A stretch of 64,000 nt of DNA from Salvelinus alpinus (lineage: Eukaryota; Chordata; Actinopteri; Salmoniformes; Salmonidae), in assembly GCF_045679555.1 (NCBI RefSeq), contig NC_092092.1, positions 7,725,604-7,789,603 on the forward strand. The letters run 5' to 3'. Shown here piece by piece: positions 24,650 to 34,542 of this stretch. Both the position numbers and the translations under genes were made by a program. The number at the start of each line of letters is the position of its first letter. Within the stretch, counting starts at the first letter, position 1. A model generated the notes under the pieces. The model was not told where the DNA came from. It did not search any database and saw only the letters and a program-made list of their open reading frames with translations.

Positions 24650-25790
24650 CCTAGTTTAACTTGTAGTTTTTGGAAGAAAAAAATCTCACTTATATGATAC
24701 GTTCCTTATGTTTCCAAGCGATGCGTGTTAAAGTTCAGACCGAGTGTCTGGGCTCTTAACAAAGGCGTTAAAGCTAGTTTTACAACGGGTGGGTCTAATC
24801 CTGATTGGTTAAAACCGCATTCCATGCCGGTTTCTATTCCACGAGTTACCACTGGCTAAACCTATGACGTTAGAAAGCCTATTTACTCTGTTCTATCGGA
24901 ATGCACAATTCACTGTCTCATCTGCCCAGCCAAACAATTTATGAACTTGATCTCCACTATAAAAAGCATCTAGACATTATCTCACATTTCTTTTTGACTA
25001 ACATTAAGTTTTCAACAGCAGAGATTTGTTTAAACCTTGCTGTCTGTCTCTCTGACATTTGCAACATTGTTTTAATATTCAAATTTGATCTCCAGCTGTC
25101 CCATAGTAATGAACGTGTCGGGAGTTGGGATGAGACAGAAAGGCAGGCAGAGTTTCTCAGCCAGTCGAAATCATGAATAAGCTGGCATCATTTTAATGTA
25201 TATATACAAAGAAATGTCAATTGAAAAAAGGTCAAACTAAACAAAGTACAGCTAGTTTGCAGTGTTTCCAGCTTCAGTTTGAAGTGATTGTGTTAGCCGT
25301 GTTGTTGGCTAGCTCCTCTGGACAAGTGCCCTGACAAGTGAGTACATTTTCTATGCCAGGCAAAATCACACCTCATTAGCTCATTGTTATGGATGAATCC
25401 AAATAAATGCCACTAGAAAACAGCTTTAACAAATGCGCTACTTTGTTGTTATTCTGGCTGCACTTTTTGACGTGACTGTAAATTAGCCGTAGTTGGATAG
25501 CTAGCAAGCAAGGGATAAGAACGTTGCCAGCCAGTATGGCAATGGAACATTTAGAACGAACGACTGGGTCGCTTCTATAGAAACAGAATAAAAAGACTGA
25601 GCGACTGGGTCGAGTCTCTGGCAACCGACCCGATAGAACGAACGACCAGCCGGCTTGGGTAGCGATCCTAGATTTGTGTCAGGACTATATCTTGTGGAAG
25701 GATGAAATAGTATGAAGAAATTCATCAAAATAACATTAATGAAAATATGACAAAACATTATTTGAATATGTTGGTAACCCATTGTATAAA
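24650..25790. other. Unassigned stretch
   Basis: No coding exon or known repeat is evident. Short open frames on both strands lack recognisable domains. Confidence 0.4.
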
Positions 25791-25908
25791 ATGATAATGC
25801 CCTCGAAGCCGATGTTCGGAGGATATATTGGCACGGTTTACCGGCCGTCAATGGACAAAACCCGTGCCAATATATCCTCCAAACACCGGCTTCAAGGGCA
25901 TTATCACT
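25791..25908. repeat. Imperfect foldback with 47-bp arms
   Basis: GATAATGCCCTCGAAGCCGA...GGATATATTGGCACGG (25792-25838) is complementary to 25859-25907 with about four mismatches and a 20-base loop. It is probably a small foldback or MITE-like element. A (TTTGA)n-like run at 25926-25940 follows, possibly the tail of another retroelement. Confidence 0.8.
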
Positions 25909-26157
25909 TAATTAGAGTCCATGATTTGATTTGATTTGATGAATTGGCTAAGGCTAAACGTACATTTGAGTGAATAACCAACAACATGTTACTTTAGCAA
26001 CTAACTACATGGCGAACGGGCTTCTTAAAAGACCTACCCTAACTTGTAATACTCACTCCTTTAAACAGGTACATTCTTAACGAACAGTGCTAACACAGTC
26101 TCTGATAACTTTAAAAACAAAATAATGAGAGGCGTGACTTCAGTGGCACGTTCACAT

Positions 26158-26226
26158 ATAGTTGAAGTCGGAAGTTTGCATACACCTTAGCCAAAACGAG
26201 TTTTAATGACTCCAACCTAACTGTAG
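26158..26226. mobile_element. Sleeping Beauty-type terminal remnant, two ends fused
   Basis: AGTTGAAGTCGGAAGTTTGC and ACACCTTAGCCAAA match the right terminal repeat of the Tc1 copy ending at 27742. They are followed at once by ACGAGTTTTAATGACTCCAA CCTAACTGTA, the complement of the left terminal repeat. Almost the whole element has been deleted between the ends. Confidence 0.7.
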
Positions 26227-26374
26227 GTGCCATACCAGTGGTGGTGAGAGAGTAGGTTGACGATACCAAACCAATGAAATAGGCTACGAAATGTAAACAT
26301 AAAAAATAATACCAGACTCCAGCGTTTGTTATAACATTGTTTTCTAAATAATTTTGTTAACTTGTGATATTATA

Positions 26375-27742
26375 CAGTTGAAGTCGGACGTTTACATACA
26401 CTTAGGTTGGAGTCATTAAAACTTGTTTTTCAACCACTCCACACATTTCTTGTTAACAAACTGTAGTTTTGGCAAGTCGGTTAGGACATCTACTTTGTGC
26501 ATTACACAAGTCATTTTTCCACCAATTGTTTACAGACAGATTATTTCACTTATAATTCGCTGTATCACAATTCCAGTGGGTCAGAAGTTTACATTCACTA
26601 AGTTGACTGTGCCTTTAAAAAGCTTGGAAAATTCCAGAAAATTATGTCATGGCTTTAGAAGCTTCTGATAGACTATTTGACATTATTTGAGTCAATTGGA
26701 GGTGTATCTGTGGATGTATTTCAAATCAATCCCAGAACAACAGCAAAGGACCTTGTGAAGATGCTAGAGGAAACAGGTACAAAAGTATCTCTATCCACAG
26801 TAAAACGAGTCCTATATCGACATAACCTGAAAAACCGCTCAGCAAGGAAGAAGCCACTGCTCCAAAACCGCCATAAAAAAGCCAGACTACGGTTTGCAAC
26901 TGCACATGGGGACAGAGATCGTACTTTTCGGAGAAATGCCCTCTGGTCTGTTGAAACAAAAATAGAACTGTTTGGCCATAATGACCATCGTTATGTTTGG
27001 AGGAAACGGGGATGCTTGCAAGCCGAAGAACACCATCCCAACCGTGAAGAACGGGGGTGGCAGCATCATGTTGTGGGGGGTGCTTTGCTGCAGGAGGGAC
27101 TGGTGCACTTCACAAAATAGATGGCATCATGAGGAAAGAAAATGTATGTGGATATATTGAAGCAACATCTCAAGACAGCAGTCAGGAAGTTAAAGCTTGG
27201 TCGCACATGGGTCTTCCAAATGGACAATGACCCCAAGCATACTTCCAAAGTTGTGGCAAAATGGTTTAAGGACAGCAAAGTCAAGGTATTGGAGTGGCCA
27301 TCACAAAGCCCTGACCTCTATCCTATAGAAAATCTGTGGGCAGAACTGAAAAAGTGTGTGCAAGCAAGGAGCCCTACAAACCTGACTCAGTTACACCAGC
27401 TCTGTCAGGAGGAATGGGCCAAAATTCACCCAACTTATTGTGGGAAGCAGTGGAAGTCTACTCGAAATGTTTGACCCAAGTTAAACAATTTAAAGGCAAT
27501 GCTACTAAATACTAATTGAGTGTATTTAAACTTCTCACCCACTGGGAATGTGATGAAATAAATAAAAGCTGAAATAAATAATTCTCTCTACTATTATTCT
27601 GACATTTCACATTCTTAAAATAAAGTGGTGATCCTAACTGACCTAAGACAGTGAATTTTTACTAGAGTTACATGTCAGTAATTGTGAAAACTGAGTTTAA
27701 ATATATTTGGCTAAGGTGTATACTATCTTCCGACTTCAACTG
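26375..27742 (+). mobile_element. Sleeping Beauty-type Tc1 element, internally deleted
   Basis: The ends CAGTTGAAGTCGGACGTTTA (26375) and CTTCCGACTTCAACTG (to 27742) are flanked by TA (26373-26374 and 27743-27744). The inner direct repeat CCAGTGGGTCAGAAGTTTAC lies about 200 bases in, giving the IR/DR layout of the salmonid element from which Sleeping Beauty was derived. A deletion after about 26725 removes the start and most of the DNA-binding domain of the transposase. Confidence 0.92.
26723..27474 (+). pseudogene. Sleeping Beauty-type transposase pseudogene, first catalytic Asp lost
   Basis: The surviving frame begins QINPRTTAKDLVKMLEETGT, from the second DNA-binding subdomain, and continues VKRVLYRHNLKNRSARKKPL. 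The first catalytic block reads [15 protein letters not shown] where the family has Asp, so the catalytic Asp is Val. The frame shifts after YVWRKRG (about 27005). A later frame (27142-27474) keeps the second Asp (FQMDNDPKHTSKV) and the Glu (PIENLWAELKK). With the N-terminal deletion, the lost Asp and the frameshift, it cannot be functional. Confidence 0.9.
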
Positions 27743-27749
27743 TAGATAG

Positions 27750-28650
27750 CAAATGTTTGTAGCAAACAATTTGTTTGGGAGTAGAAACAGAAGAAAGTAG
27801 TTCACAGGCAGGCACATTGTCACAAGGCCTAGGCCTATTTGACCCCAAGAAGAAGTCATTCAGTGATAGGTTTTGCCATAGAAAAGAATTGTGTGTTTCT
27901 GTTTAGATACATTGCTTGACAGTGGTTACACGCAATTATAAAGCCCAGCGGTTACATGTTGCCAATTTGAATATACATTTTTGCCACCCCTCTTCCCTTC
28001 TTACGCCTGGCTTGTGAAGAAGTTGCTAGGGTCTCAACGCATGCTCCAAGCAGATTCGTTGTATTGCCTCCCGTCGGCAAATCTTACAAATTGAACATCG
28101 TTTCCAATTTTAATAGTAGGCTTTTGATGGTAGCTAAACTGTTACGCCAACATCGTTCTCCTTTTTGGTGACATCACAATGGCGTTGCAGATCAGATTGT
28201 TTTAGGAATGAATGGGACAAACCAGGAAGTGGTCTGTATAACGCTTGCATTTCGTTCCTGTGAAGAATGAATGAAGTAACAGAGTTTTAAAACGTGTCTC
28301 TTAATTTGCATCGGGGGACTGTAATGTGTGTTTGTGTTGCATCAGTGGTATTGAGTTTTGTTTTTCATCTAACCACGACTGTGAATAGCAGAGAACTGGA
28401 AGGGAACGGTTTTCTTCCATTGGTAATACACCCTGGTTTCTCTTCAGATCGCATAAATCTTTCACCTTGGTAGTCCCAGTTCCAGCCCCAGCACCAACCC
28501 TGGACACAGCACCGACCAACCACAACTGCCACCTTCATTCAGCAACTGCCAGCTCAGAACCCAACCCACCCCTCCCCAAACACAAATACACCGTCAACCA
28601 CTCCACCAGACCAACCATTGACTGAGTGACTAACAATAAAAATAGTGTTT
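27750..28650. other. Unassigned stretch
   Basis: No exon, RNA gene or named repeat is recognised. Confidence 0.4.
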
Positions 28651-28654
28651 TTGT

Positions 28655-28735
28655 TTATTTTAACCTTTTATTTAACTAGGCAAGTCAGTTAAGAACACAT
28701 TCTTATTTTCATTGACGGCCTAGGAACAACTGACG
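28655..28735 (-). mobile_element. HpaI/SmaI-type SINE 3' fragment
   Basis: TTATTTAACTAGGCAAGTCA followed by GTTAAGAACACATTCTTATT and GACGGCCTAGG is the 3' half shared by salmonid tRNA-derived SINEs, in reverse orientation. The tRNA-like head is missing. Confidence 0.75.
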
Positions 28736-29174
28736 GACTGATGATGGTTACATGTTATTTGATCGAATGCATGCGTTTTTATTTGATTATTTTATTTGAT
28801 TAACTTAAGTTGGATTATTTCTTGTTTGAATTGTTTATTACTTTGAAGTTTGTACCTCATTTGATTTTAAATGTCAACATGTAATAAATCTTTGACCTTT
28901 TTACTAAAGATTTCCGTAGAGAGGAACATTATGAGTTTCAACTAAATGGTCTCACGGCTGGGCTTCCTACACTTGTTAATAGTGAACTCTCTAGAGCAGA
29001 GAATTTAATTAACCTGGGTGGTCTATCTATTTGGATAACTTTCAGTTGCAGCATTTATGTTGGGAGAAAAATATTGAGTGGTCAGGGTCAGAGTTGTGTG
29101 TTAGTTCAAATCTGGGCAATTTCATGTCATGTGGTTTGAAAAAGTGGGGTAGGTGGCAAATTATATCTAATTGT

Positions 29175-29470
29175 AGGCCACACTGTAAAACCTATCCTGT
29201 TGTTTTTACAATATACAGGCTGCTAGTTGCCTGTACGTTACCGTAAAATAAAGTACAGTATGTTACTGTAAGGGATTTTACAGTATCCAGGACTGTTACC
29301 TTTTTTGCTGTTGTTTTTACTGTAACTTACAGGTAACTGGCTGCCTGTAAGTTAAAGTAAAAGTACAGTGCATTACTGTATTATTAATACAGTAATTGTA
29401 ATGAATGAATTAAATTCATTGAGGGGAGATGGGGATTATATTTTACAGTATTTAATCGTAATTGTATGGG
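29175..29470. repeat. Palindrome-rich TTACTGTA/TACAGTA repeat
   Basis: Many copies of TTACTGTA, TACAGTAA and TTACAGG occur in both orientations (for example TATTATTAATACAGTAA). This resembles a fish foldback element. The boundaries are approximate. Confidence 0.5.
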
Positions 29471-29548
29471 ATTGGTGTAAGCAGGTTGGCTGCTAGGTCA
29501 TATTTACATATTACAACATATCAATATACGCCAGTTTGGAAGCCTTTG

Positions 29549-29939
29549 TGTCAGAGTCGTGTGTATAGGTGGCAGGGAAGTCAGGCGCAGGAGAGTCAAA
29601 TGGAGTGTAATGGAGTCTTTTTAGTAGAAGTCCACTAAACATACTCCAAACACTAAATGTACATCAAAAACAAAAGTGGGTACGAGGACCCGTCGCACAC
29701 CTATACAGACACATAATACAACACTGACATAAAAACAATCTCTGACAAAGACATGAGGGGAAACAGAGGGTTAAATACACAACAGGTAATGAATGGGATT
29801 GAAACCAGGTGTGTAGGAAGACAAGACAAAACCAATGGAAAATGAAAAATGGATCAATGATGGCTAAAAGACCGGTGACGTCGACCGCCGAACACCGCCC
29901 GAACAAGGAGAGGCAACAACTTCGGCAGAAGTCATGACA
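29549..29939 (-). mobile_element. Solo LTR, 391 bp, TSD ctttg
   Basis: The segment has TG...CA ends in its own orientation (TGTCATGACTTCTGCCGAAG ... GACTCTGACA) and is flanked by the direct repeat ctttg (29544-29548 and 29940-29944). No internal retrotransposon sequence is present, so it is a solo LTR left after LTR-LTR recombination. Its sequence resembles the LTR at 63544-63943 (shared GTTCGG and CACCGGTCT blocks), suggesting one retrotransposon family, probably Gypsy-like. Confidence 0.87.
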
Positions 29940-30079
29940 CTTTGTTAGGTCTTCTAGCGCAAGTGATATAAAATACCAAATATACATGTTTAATATCACT
30001 TTCTCTCCAGAGGTCTTAAAGGCTTCCAAACTGGCGAAGAGACAGAATCATTAGATCACTTGTTTTGGTACGGCCCATA

Positions 30080-31013
30080 CAGTTGAAGTCGGAAGGAGAT
30101 GCGTTCTGTCTCCTAGAGATGAACAAACTTTGGTGCAAAAAGTGCAAATCAATCTCAGAACAACAGCAAAGGACCTTGTGAAGATGCTGGAGGAAACAGG
30201 TACAAAAGTATCTATATCCACAGTAAAACGAGTCTTATATTGACATAACCTGAAAGGCCGCTCAGCAAGGAAGAAGCCACTGCTCCAAAACCACCATTAA
30301 AAAAGCCAGACTACAGTTTGCAACTGCACATGGGGACAAAGAGTGTACTTTTTGGAGAAATGTCCTTTGGTCTGATGAAACAAAAATAGAACTGTTTGGC
30401 CATAATGACCATCGTTATGTTTGGAGGGAAAAGGGGGATGCTTGCAAGCCGAAGAACAACATCCCAACCGTGAAGCACAGGGGTGGCAGCATCATGTTGT
30501 GGGTGGGCTTTGCTGCAGGAGGGACTGGTGCACTTCACAAAATAGATGGCATAATGAGGGTGGAAAATTATGTAGATATATTGAAGCAACATCTCAAGAC
30601 ATCAGTCAGGAACTTTAAGCTTGGTCGCACATGGGTCTTCCAAATGGACAATGTCCCCAAGCATACTTCCAAAGTTGTGGCAAAATGGCTTAAGGACAGC
30701 AAAGTCAAGGTATTGGAGTGGCCATCACAAAGCCCTGACCTCAACCCTATAGAAAATGTGTGGGCAGAACTGAAAAAGCGTGTGCGAGCAAGGCCTACAA
30801 ACCTGACTCAGTTACATCAGCTCTGTCAGCGGAATGGGACAAAATTCACCAAACTTATTGTGGGAAGCTTGTGGAAGGCTACCCGAAACATTTGACCCAA
30901 GTTAAACAATTTAAAGGCAATGCTACCAAATAGTAATTGAGTGTATGTAAACTTCTCACCCACTGGGAATGTGATTAAATAAATAAAAGCTGAAATAAAT
31001 CATTCTCTCTTCT
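30080..31013 (+). mobile_element. Sleeping Beauty-type Tc1 element, truncated copy
   Basis: It begins with only CAGTTGAAGTCGGAAG of the left repeat, preceded by TA (30078-30079), and then jumps directly into the transposase coding region (GAGATGCGTTCTGTCTCCTA). The repeated GGAAGGAG context suggests a deletion at a short homology. The right terminal repeat is missing after ATTCTCTCTTCTACTATTGT. It is a second, independent copy from that at 26375. Confidence 0.88.
30095..30895 (+). pseudogene. Sleeping Beauty-type transposase pseudogene, copy 2
   Basis: The 5' part carries VQINLRTTAKDLVKMLEETG with a stop in the segment after VKRVLY (TGA at about 30240) and frameshifts near 30298 and 30428. 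The first catalytic Asp is retained ([13 protein letters not shown] in the shifted frame). The last part (30470-30895) reads MKHRGGSIMLWVGFAAGGTG and keeps FQMDNVPKHTSKVVAKW, with the usual second Asp of DND replaced by Val, and NPIENVWAELKKRV with the catalytic Glu. It is non-functional. Confidence 0.85.
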
Positions 31014-31488
31014 ACTATTGTCATGACTTCTATCGAAGTCCATCCATGTCAGAAAATCACTGCTGCCTAAACACGGAAAATCCGATTTGGTCACTTGTAA
31101 CTTTCTGTTTATTCATGGGTGCCAAGGGAAGCCAGGCTTCCCCCAAAAATGTACAAAATAAAAAATAATATAATTTATCTTGCCTAAAATTACCCAGTGT
31201 GTGTTGCCATTTACGGAAATTTACGGTAAATAATTAATATGGTACTTTATTGCTAGTTTTATTGTATAATACTGTCAAAACCCCAAGATAGTTTTAGTGC
31301 ATGTATTTTAGTGCATGTGTTTTAGTGCATGCACTGGCAGTATGCTACATTCTTTAGAAGCAGTAGGAGACAGGGTGTCAATACGTGTTGTTCTGTGATT
31401 AGGGTGAATTTGATTATGTAGTTAGCTGTGTGTAACAGTGTGTATCCTACCGGTATGTGTACGTTGTGTGTGTGTAGCAGTAGCTTAC

Positions 31489-31774
31489 CAGTGAGCAGGA
31501 GGAATGAAGTGTGTGGAGCTGGTGATGGTGGGGGGGGACCTAGGCTGCCTTGACCCGGTCCCGGGCCCATCTTGTCCATGTGAGGGGTTTCCACATCCCT
31601 GTCATAGTCCCAACGGACCCCATCGAATGAGATGAGCAGCAGCTTGTTGTTCCTGGAACTCCTGGAGTGGGGCCAACTGTGGGGAGAATTCACCCCAGGG
31701 AGGGAGCCTCGGTGTGGGGCAGCCAGAGAAGGAGATAGGGCCAGTAGGCAGAGGAGACCCAGCCTTAGCATCAT
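31489..31774 (-). pseudogene. enpp7: ENPP7-like first exon, decayed remnant
   Basis: On the minus strand MMLRLGLLCLLALSPSLAAP is a good signal peptide. It is followed by SRNNKLLLISFDGVRWDYDR and DVETPHMDKM, matching the N-terminus of ENPP7 (alkaline sphingomyelinase, a brush-border ecto-phosphodiesterase). The Asp of SFDG is a zinc ligand. After DKM an extra base breaks the frame: ARDRVKA continues one frame over, then a stop follows, and the segment that should carry the nucleophilic Thr is scrambled by a C run. Exon-end LLLTG with a GTAAG donor (31488) is still recognisable. No second ENPP7 exon was found to the left, where only transposons and unassigned DNA lie. It is therefore most likely a pseudogene, perhaps one ohnologue; a homopolymer sequencing error is the alternative. 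Confidence 0.68.
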
Positions 31775-32644
31775 GACTGTTGCTTCACAGTCGCAGCAGG
31801 ATCGCAGGTCCCACAATAACCCCCAATATGTCCAAAACACTTGGGAGTCACACCAGAGCCCGACCAACTCCTGAATCGTCTGACTAACCTCCAGCTCACT
31901 ACCCTGGGCAGGGTTGGGGAGTAACGGATTACAAAAATGGTAACTAATCCGTTATAAGCAAAAATATTGTAATCAGATTACAGATACTTTTGAAAAACTA
32001 GATAATTCGAGGATTACTTTTAAATTCAGAAAGTATGTTTGTGAAAAAATCTTTGACACTTCTCTGTTTTCTCAATGACATTCAAATCAGCATTGAAAAA
32101 AGGTGTAAGTTTAAGTTTGTTCCACCTGAGCGAGTCTGACAACAAACCAGAGACCACTATGATGACACACCAAATGTGTTTGATGGATCTCGGGAAAAGA
32201 GCAGGAATAGGCTTTTGTAGGCTACAGTCCAAGCTATGTCTTCCAATGGTGCGACTGCTGTCGACATCCAAAGATTATCCAACTTGAATAAACGTTTGGA
32301 GGTAAGGATGACAGCAGTGGTGGAGTCTACGGTGATACGGATTTCACTTATTATTGATATCTACATAGCGCCTTGATGTGAATCACACGGCTGCTCTCTC
32401 ATTTAGCTATTTGTGCCTTACAGATTGTGGTTGTTGTGGAAGGCTGTTCAAAAATCTTTGAACCCAATAATGGTTGAATTCAAGAAGTTTAAGCTGCCTA
32501 TCAATCATTGTTTTTGAAACCAGTGGACAGTCAGTGAAGGGGGGAAAAAAACGAAACAAAAAAACCCACTCTTGCAACAGCTGCTTAGTGCAGATCCCAG
32601 CCTATGGAATAAAAGTGGGACTTTTATTGCTCAATCTAACTCAT

Positions 32645-33201
32645 TGTCACATCCTGATCTGTTTCACCTGTCCTTGTGATTGTCTCCACCCCCTCCAGAT
32701 GTCACTTATTTTCCCTGATGTATTCATCCCAGTGTTTCCTGTCTCTCTGTGCCGGTTGGTCTTGTATGTTCAAGTCAACAAGTGTGGTTTTCTATTCACT
32801 ATTACTAGTCCTCCCGGTTTTGACCTTTGCCTGTTTTTCTGGACTCCATTCGGCCTGCCCTGACCTCGAGCCTGCCTGCCATTCGGCCTGCCCTGACCTC
32901 GAGCCTGCCCTGACCTCGAGCCTGCCCTGACCTCGAGCCTGCCCTGACCTCGAGCCTGCCCTGACCTCGAGCCTGCCCTGACCTCGAGCCTGTCCTGACC
33001 TCGAGCCTGCCCTGACCTCGAGCCTGCCCTGACCTCGAGCCTGCCTGCCATTCTGTACCTCTGGAACTCTGAACTGGTTTTGACCTTCTGCCTGTCCACG
33101 ACTATTCTCTTGCCTACCCCTTTTGGATTGTTAATAAACATATTGGACTCGAACCATCAGCCTCCTGTGTCTGCATATGGGTCTCGCCTTGTGCCCTTAT
33201 A
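32645..33201 (+). mobile_element. Solo LTR with internal minisatellite, TSD ctcat
   Basis: It begins TGTCACATCCTGATCTGTTT and is flanked by ctcat (32640-32644 and 33202-33206). A polyadenylation-like TTAATAAACA lies near 33130, before the 3' end, as in the R region of an LTR. It ends in TTATA rather than CA, so the 3' terminus may have mutated. The 17-bp array at 32860-33050 has expanded inside it. No internal retrotransposon region remains. Confidence 0.75.
32860..33050. repeat. 17-bp minisatellite, about 11 units
   Basis: The unit CTGCCCTGACCTCGAGC repeats nearly perfectly and includes a CTCGAG palindrome. Because 17 is not a multiple of three, open frames cycle through the repeat in every frame. 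The minus-strand reading (RSGQARGQ...) is an artefact. Confidence 0.95.
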
Positions 33202-33289
33202 CTCATGCTGATGAAGAAAATACATCCATAGGTCTAATGAACACATGCTCAAACTCACACACTTTTGATAGACTTAAAGGGGCAATCTG

Positions 33290-33500
33290 TAGTTGCTACA
33301 TCCATTTTGGGATTTATAAATTATATATTAATTTAAAGATTATTTTATTGTATTATTATATGTAGTAAAAAGCGATGGGTTAGAAGAAGCCTGCATAACC
33401 AACCCATAAAGTAAATTCTAACATCCATGTATGGCCAGCTATGTACATTTTAACATTGATTCATCCTGTGATAGATGTCGTTCAATTGGTAACTTACATT
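33290..33500. repeat. Dispersed repeat fragment (AAAGGGGCAATCTG)
   Basis: AAAGGGGCAATCTGTAGTTG followed by CTACATCCATTTTGGG is a start shared by a common fish repeat. It lies inside the foldback element, and its end is unclear. Confidence 0.4.
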
Positions 33501-34004
33501 TTTGTCTTCTTCCTAATGCTTCTTTCAAGGGGAAAGTAATCTGAATGTAATCACATTACGTTACTGAGTTTGGGTAATCCAAAAGTTATGTTACTGATTG
33601 CATTTCTTTTTCTTTTTTTTTTTTTTACATGTAACGTGTAGAAAGTAACCTACCCATCCCTGGGTATCTGTGTCTCAGTGACTATCTGTACGACTGCCTG
33701 ACAGACTCTAACCTCTAGCTTCCTGTCCTTTAATTATCTGACAGTATACGATCTAGACGTCCAGATACTCTCTCCTGTCACTTATCGCTAAACACTAGAC
33801 AGGGCACACTACATACTCTCTGATACACTTCCTAACTACCGCGATAAAGAGTGAACACACACACTTTGCATGCTAAGAGAGATAAGATAATACTGTCCTC
33901 ACCCTGTCCGTATCAGAGCTTAGATCCACCTCTTATTGAGGTTTATTACACAGGCAGATGGGCCCAGTTCTACAGCCTCCTATCTTATCTTCTCATCAAC
34001 AAAG

Positions 34005-34217
34005 CTGTCATCAAGGCAAAGGGTGGCTACTTTGAAGAATGTCAAATATAAAATATATTTTGATTTGTTTTACACTTTTTTGGTTACTACATGATTCCAT
34101 ATGTGATATTTCATAGTGTTGATGTCTTCATTGTTATTCTACAATGTAGAAAATAGTAAAAATAAAGAAAAACAAAGGAATGAGTAGGCCTGTCCAAACT
34201 TTTGACTGGTAATGTAT
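34005..34217 (-). mobile_element. Tc1-like terminal fragment (CAGTACCAGTC family)
   Basis: AAGGCAAAGGGTGGCTACTT through GAGTAGGCCTGTCCAAACTT matches the long terminal repeat of the element at 438-1251. Only this end is present; no coding sequence is attached. Confidence 0.8.
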
Positions 34218-34542
34218 GATGTTCAGCTGAATTCTTCTGAGGAATTAGTTGTGTGTTTTTATACTGTCGTGTCTCTGTTTATGTGTAATGTTTAGTCATT
34301 ATAGTCTTCTTTTATGTATGAATAATTATGTATGAATAATTCTTCATTTCAACAAAAGTAAAATACTTTGCTAATAACCTCTGTTGCACACCAGGGGGTG
34401 ACAGTACTTCATTGATGAGACGTGGGAAGTGTGGAACTGCTGTTGAACTTCTCATCAGGTAATTCCCAGCTCCTCCCAGACATCCTCAACTCCTTCCACC
34501 TCTTTTCCTTCATCTCTGAACTCATCATTTTATTTATATATA

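Larger units (their letters stand above)
31907..33662. mobile_element. Foldback element with GGGTTGGGGAGTAAC ends, split by an LTR
   Basis: The left end GGGTTGGGGAGTAACGGATT ACAAAAATGG and the right end GTAACCTACCCATCCCTGGG are inverted, with matching internal TAATC-AGATTAC and GTAATC-ACATTACG motifs at about 31970 and 33545. This resembles a fish element rich in GTAAC. A solo LTR (32645-33201) is nested inside it. The exact ends are approximate. Confidence 0.6.

Noticed and set aside
32474..32930. Plus-strand frame with hydrophobic segments (CLFFWTPFGLP)
   Set aside because: It overlaps the solo LTR and its array, has no homology, and is explained by repeat sequence.
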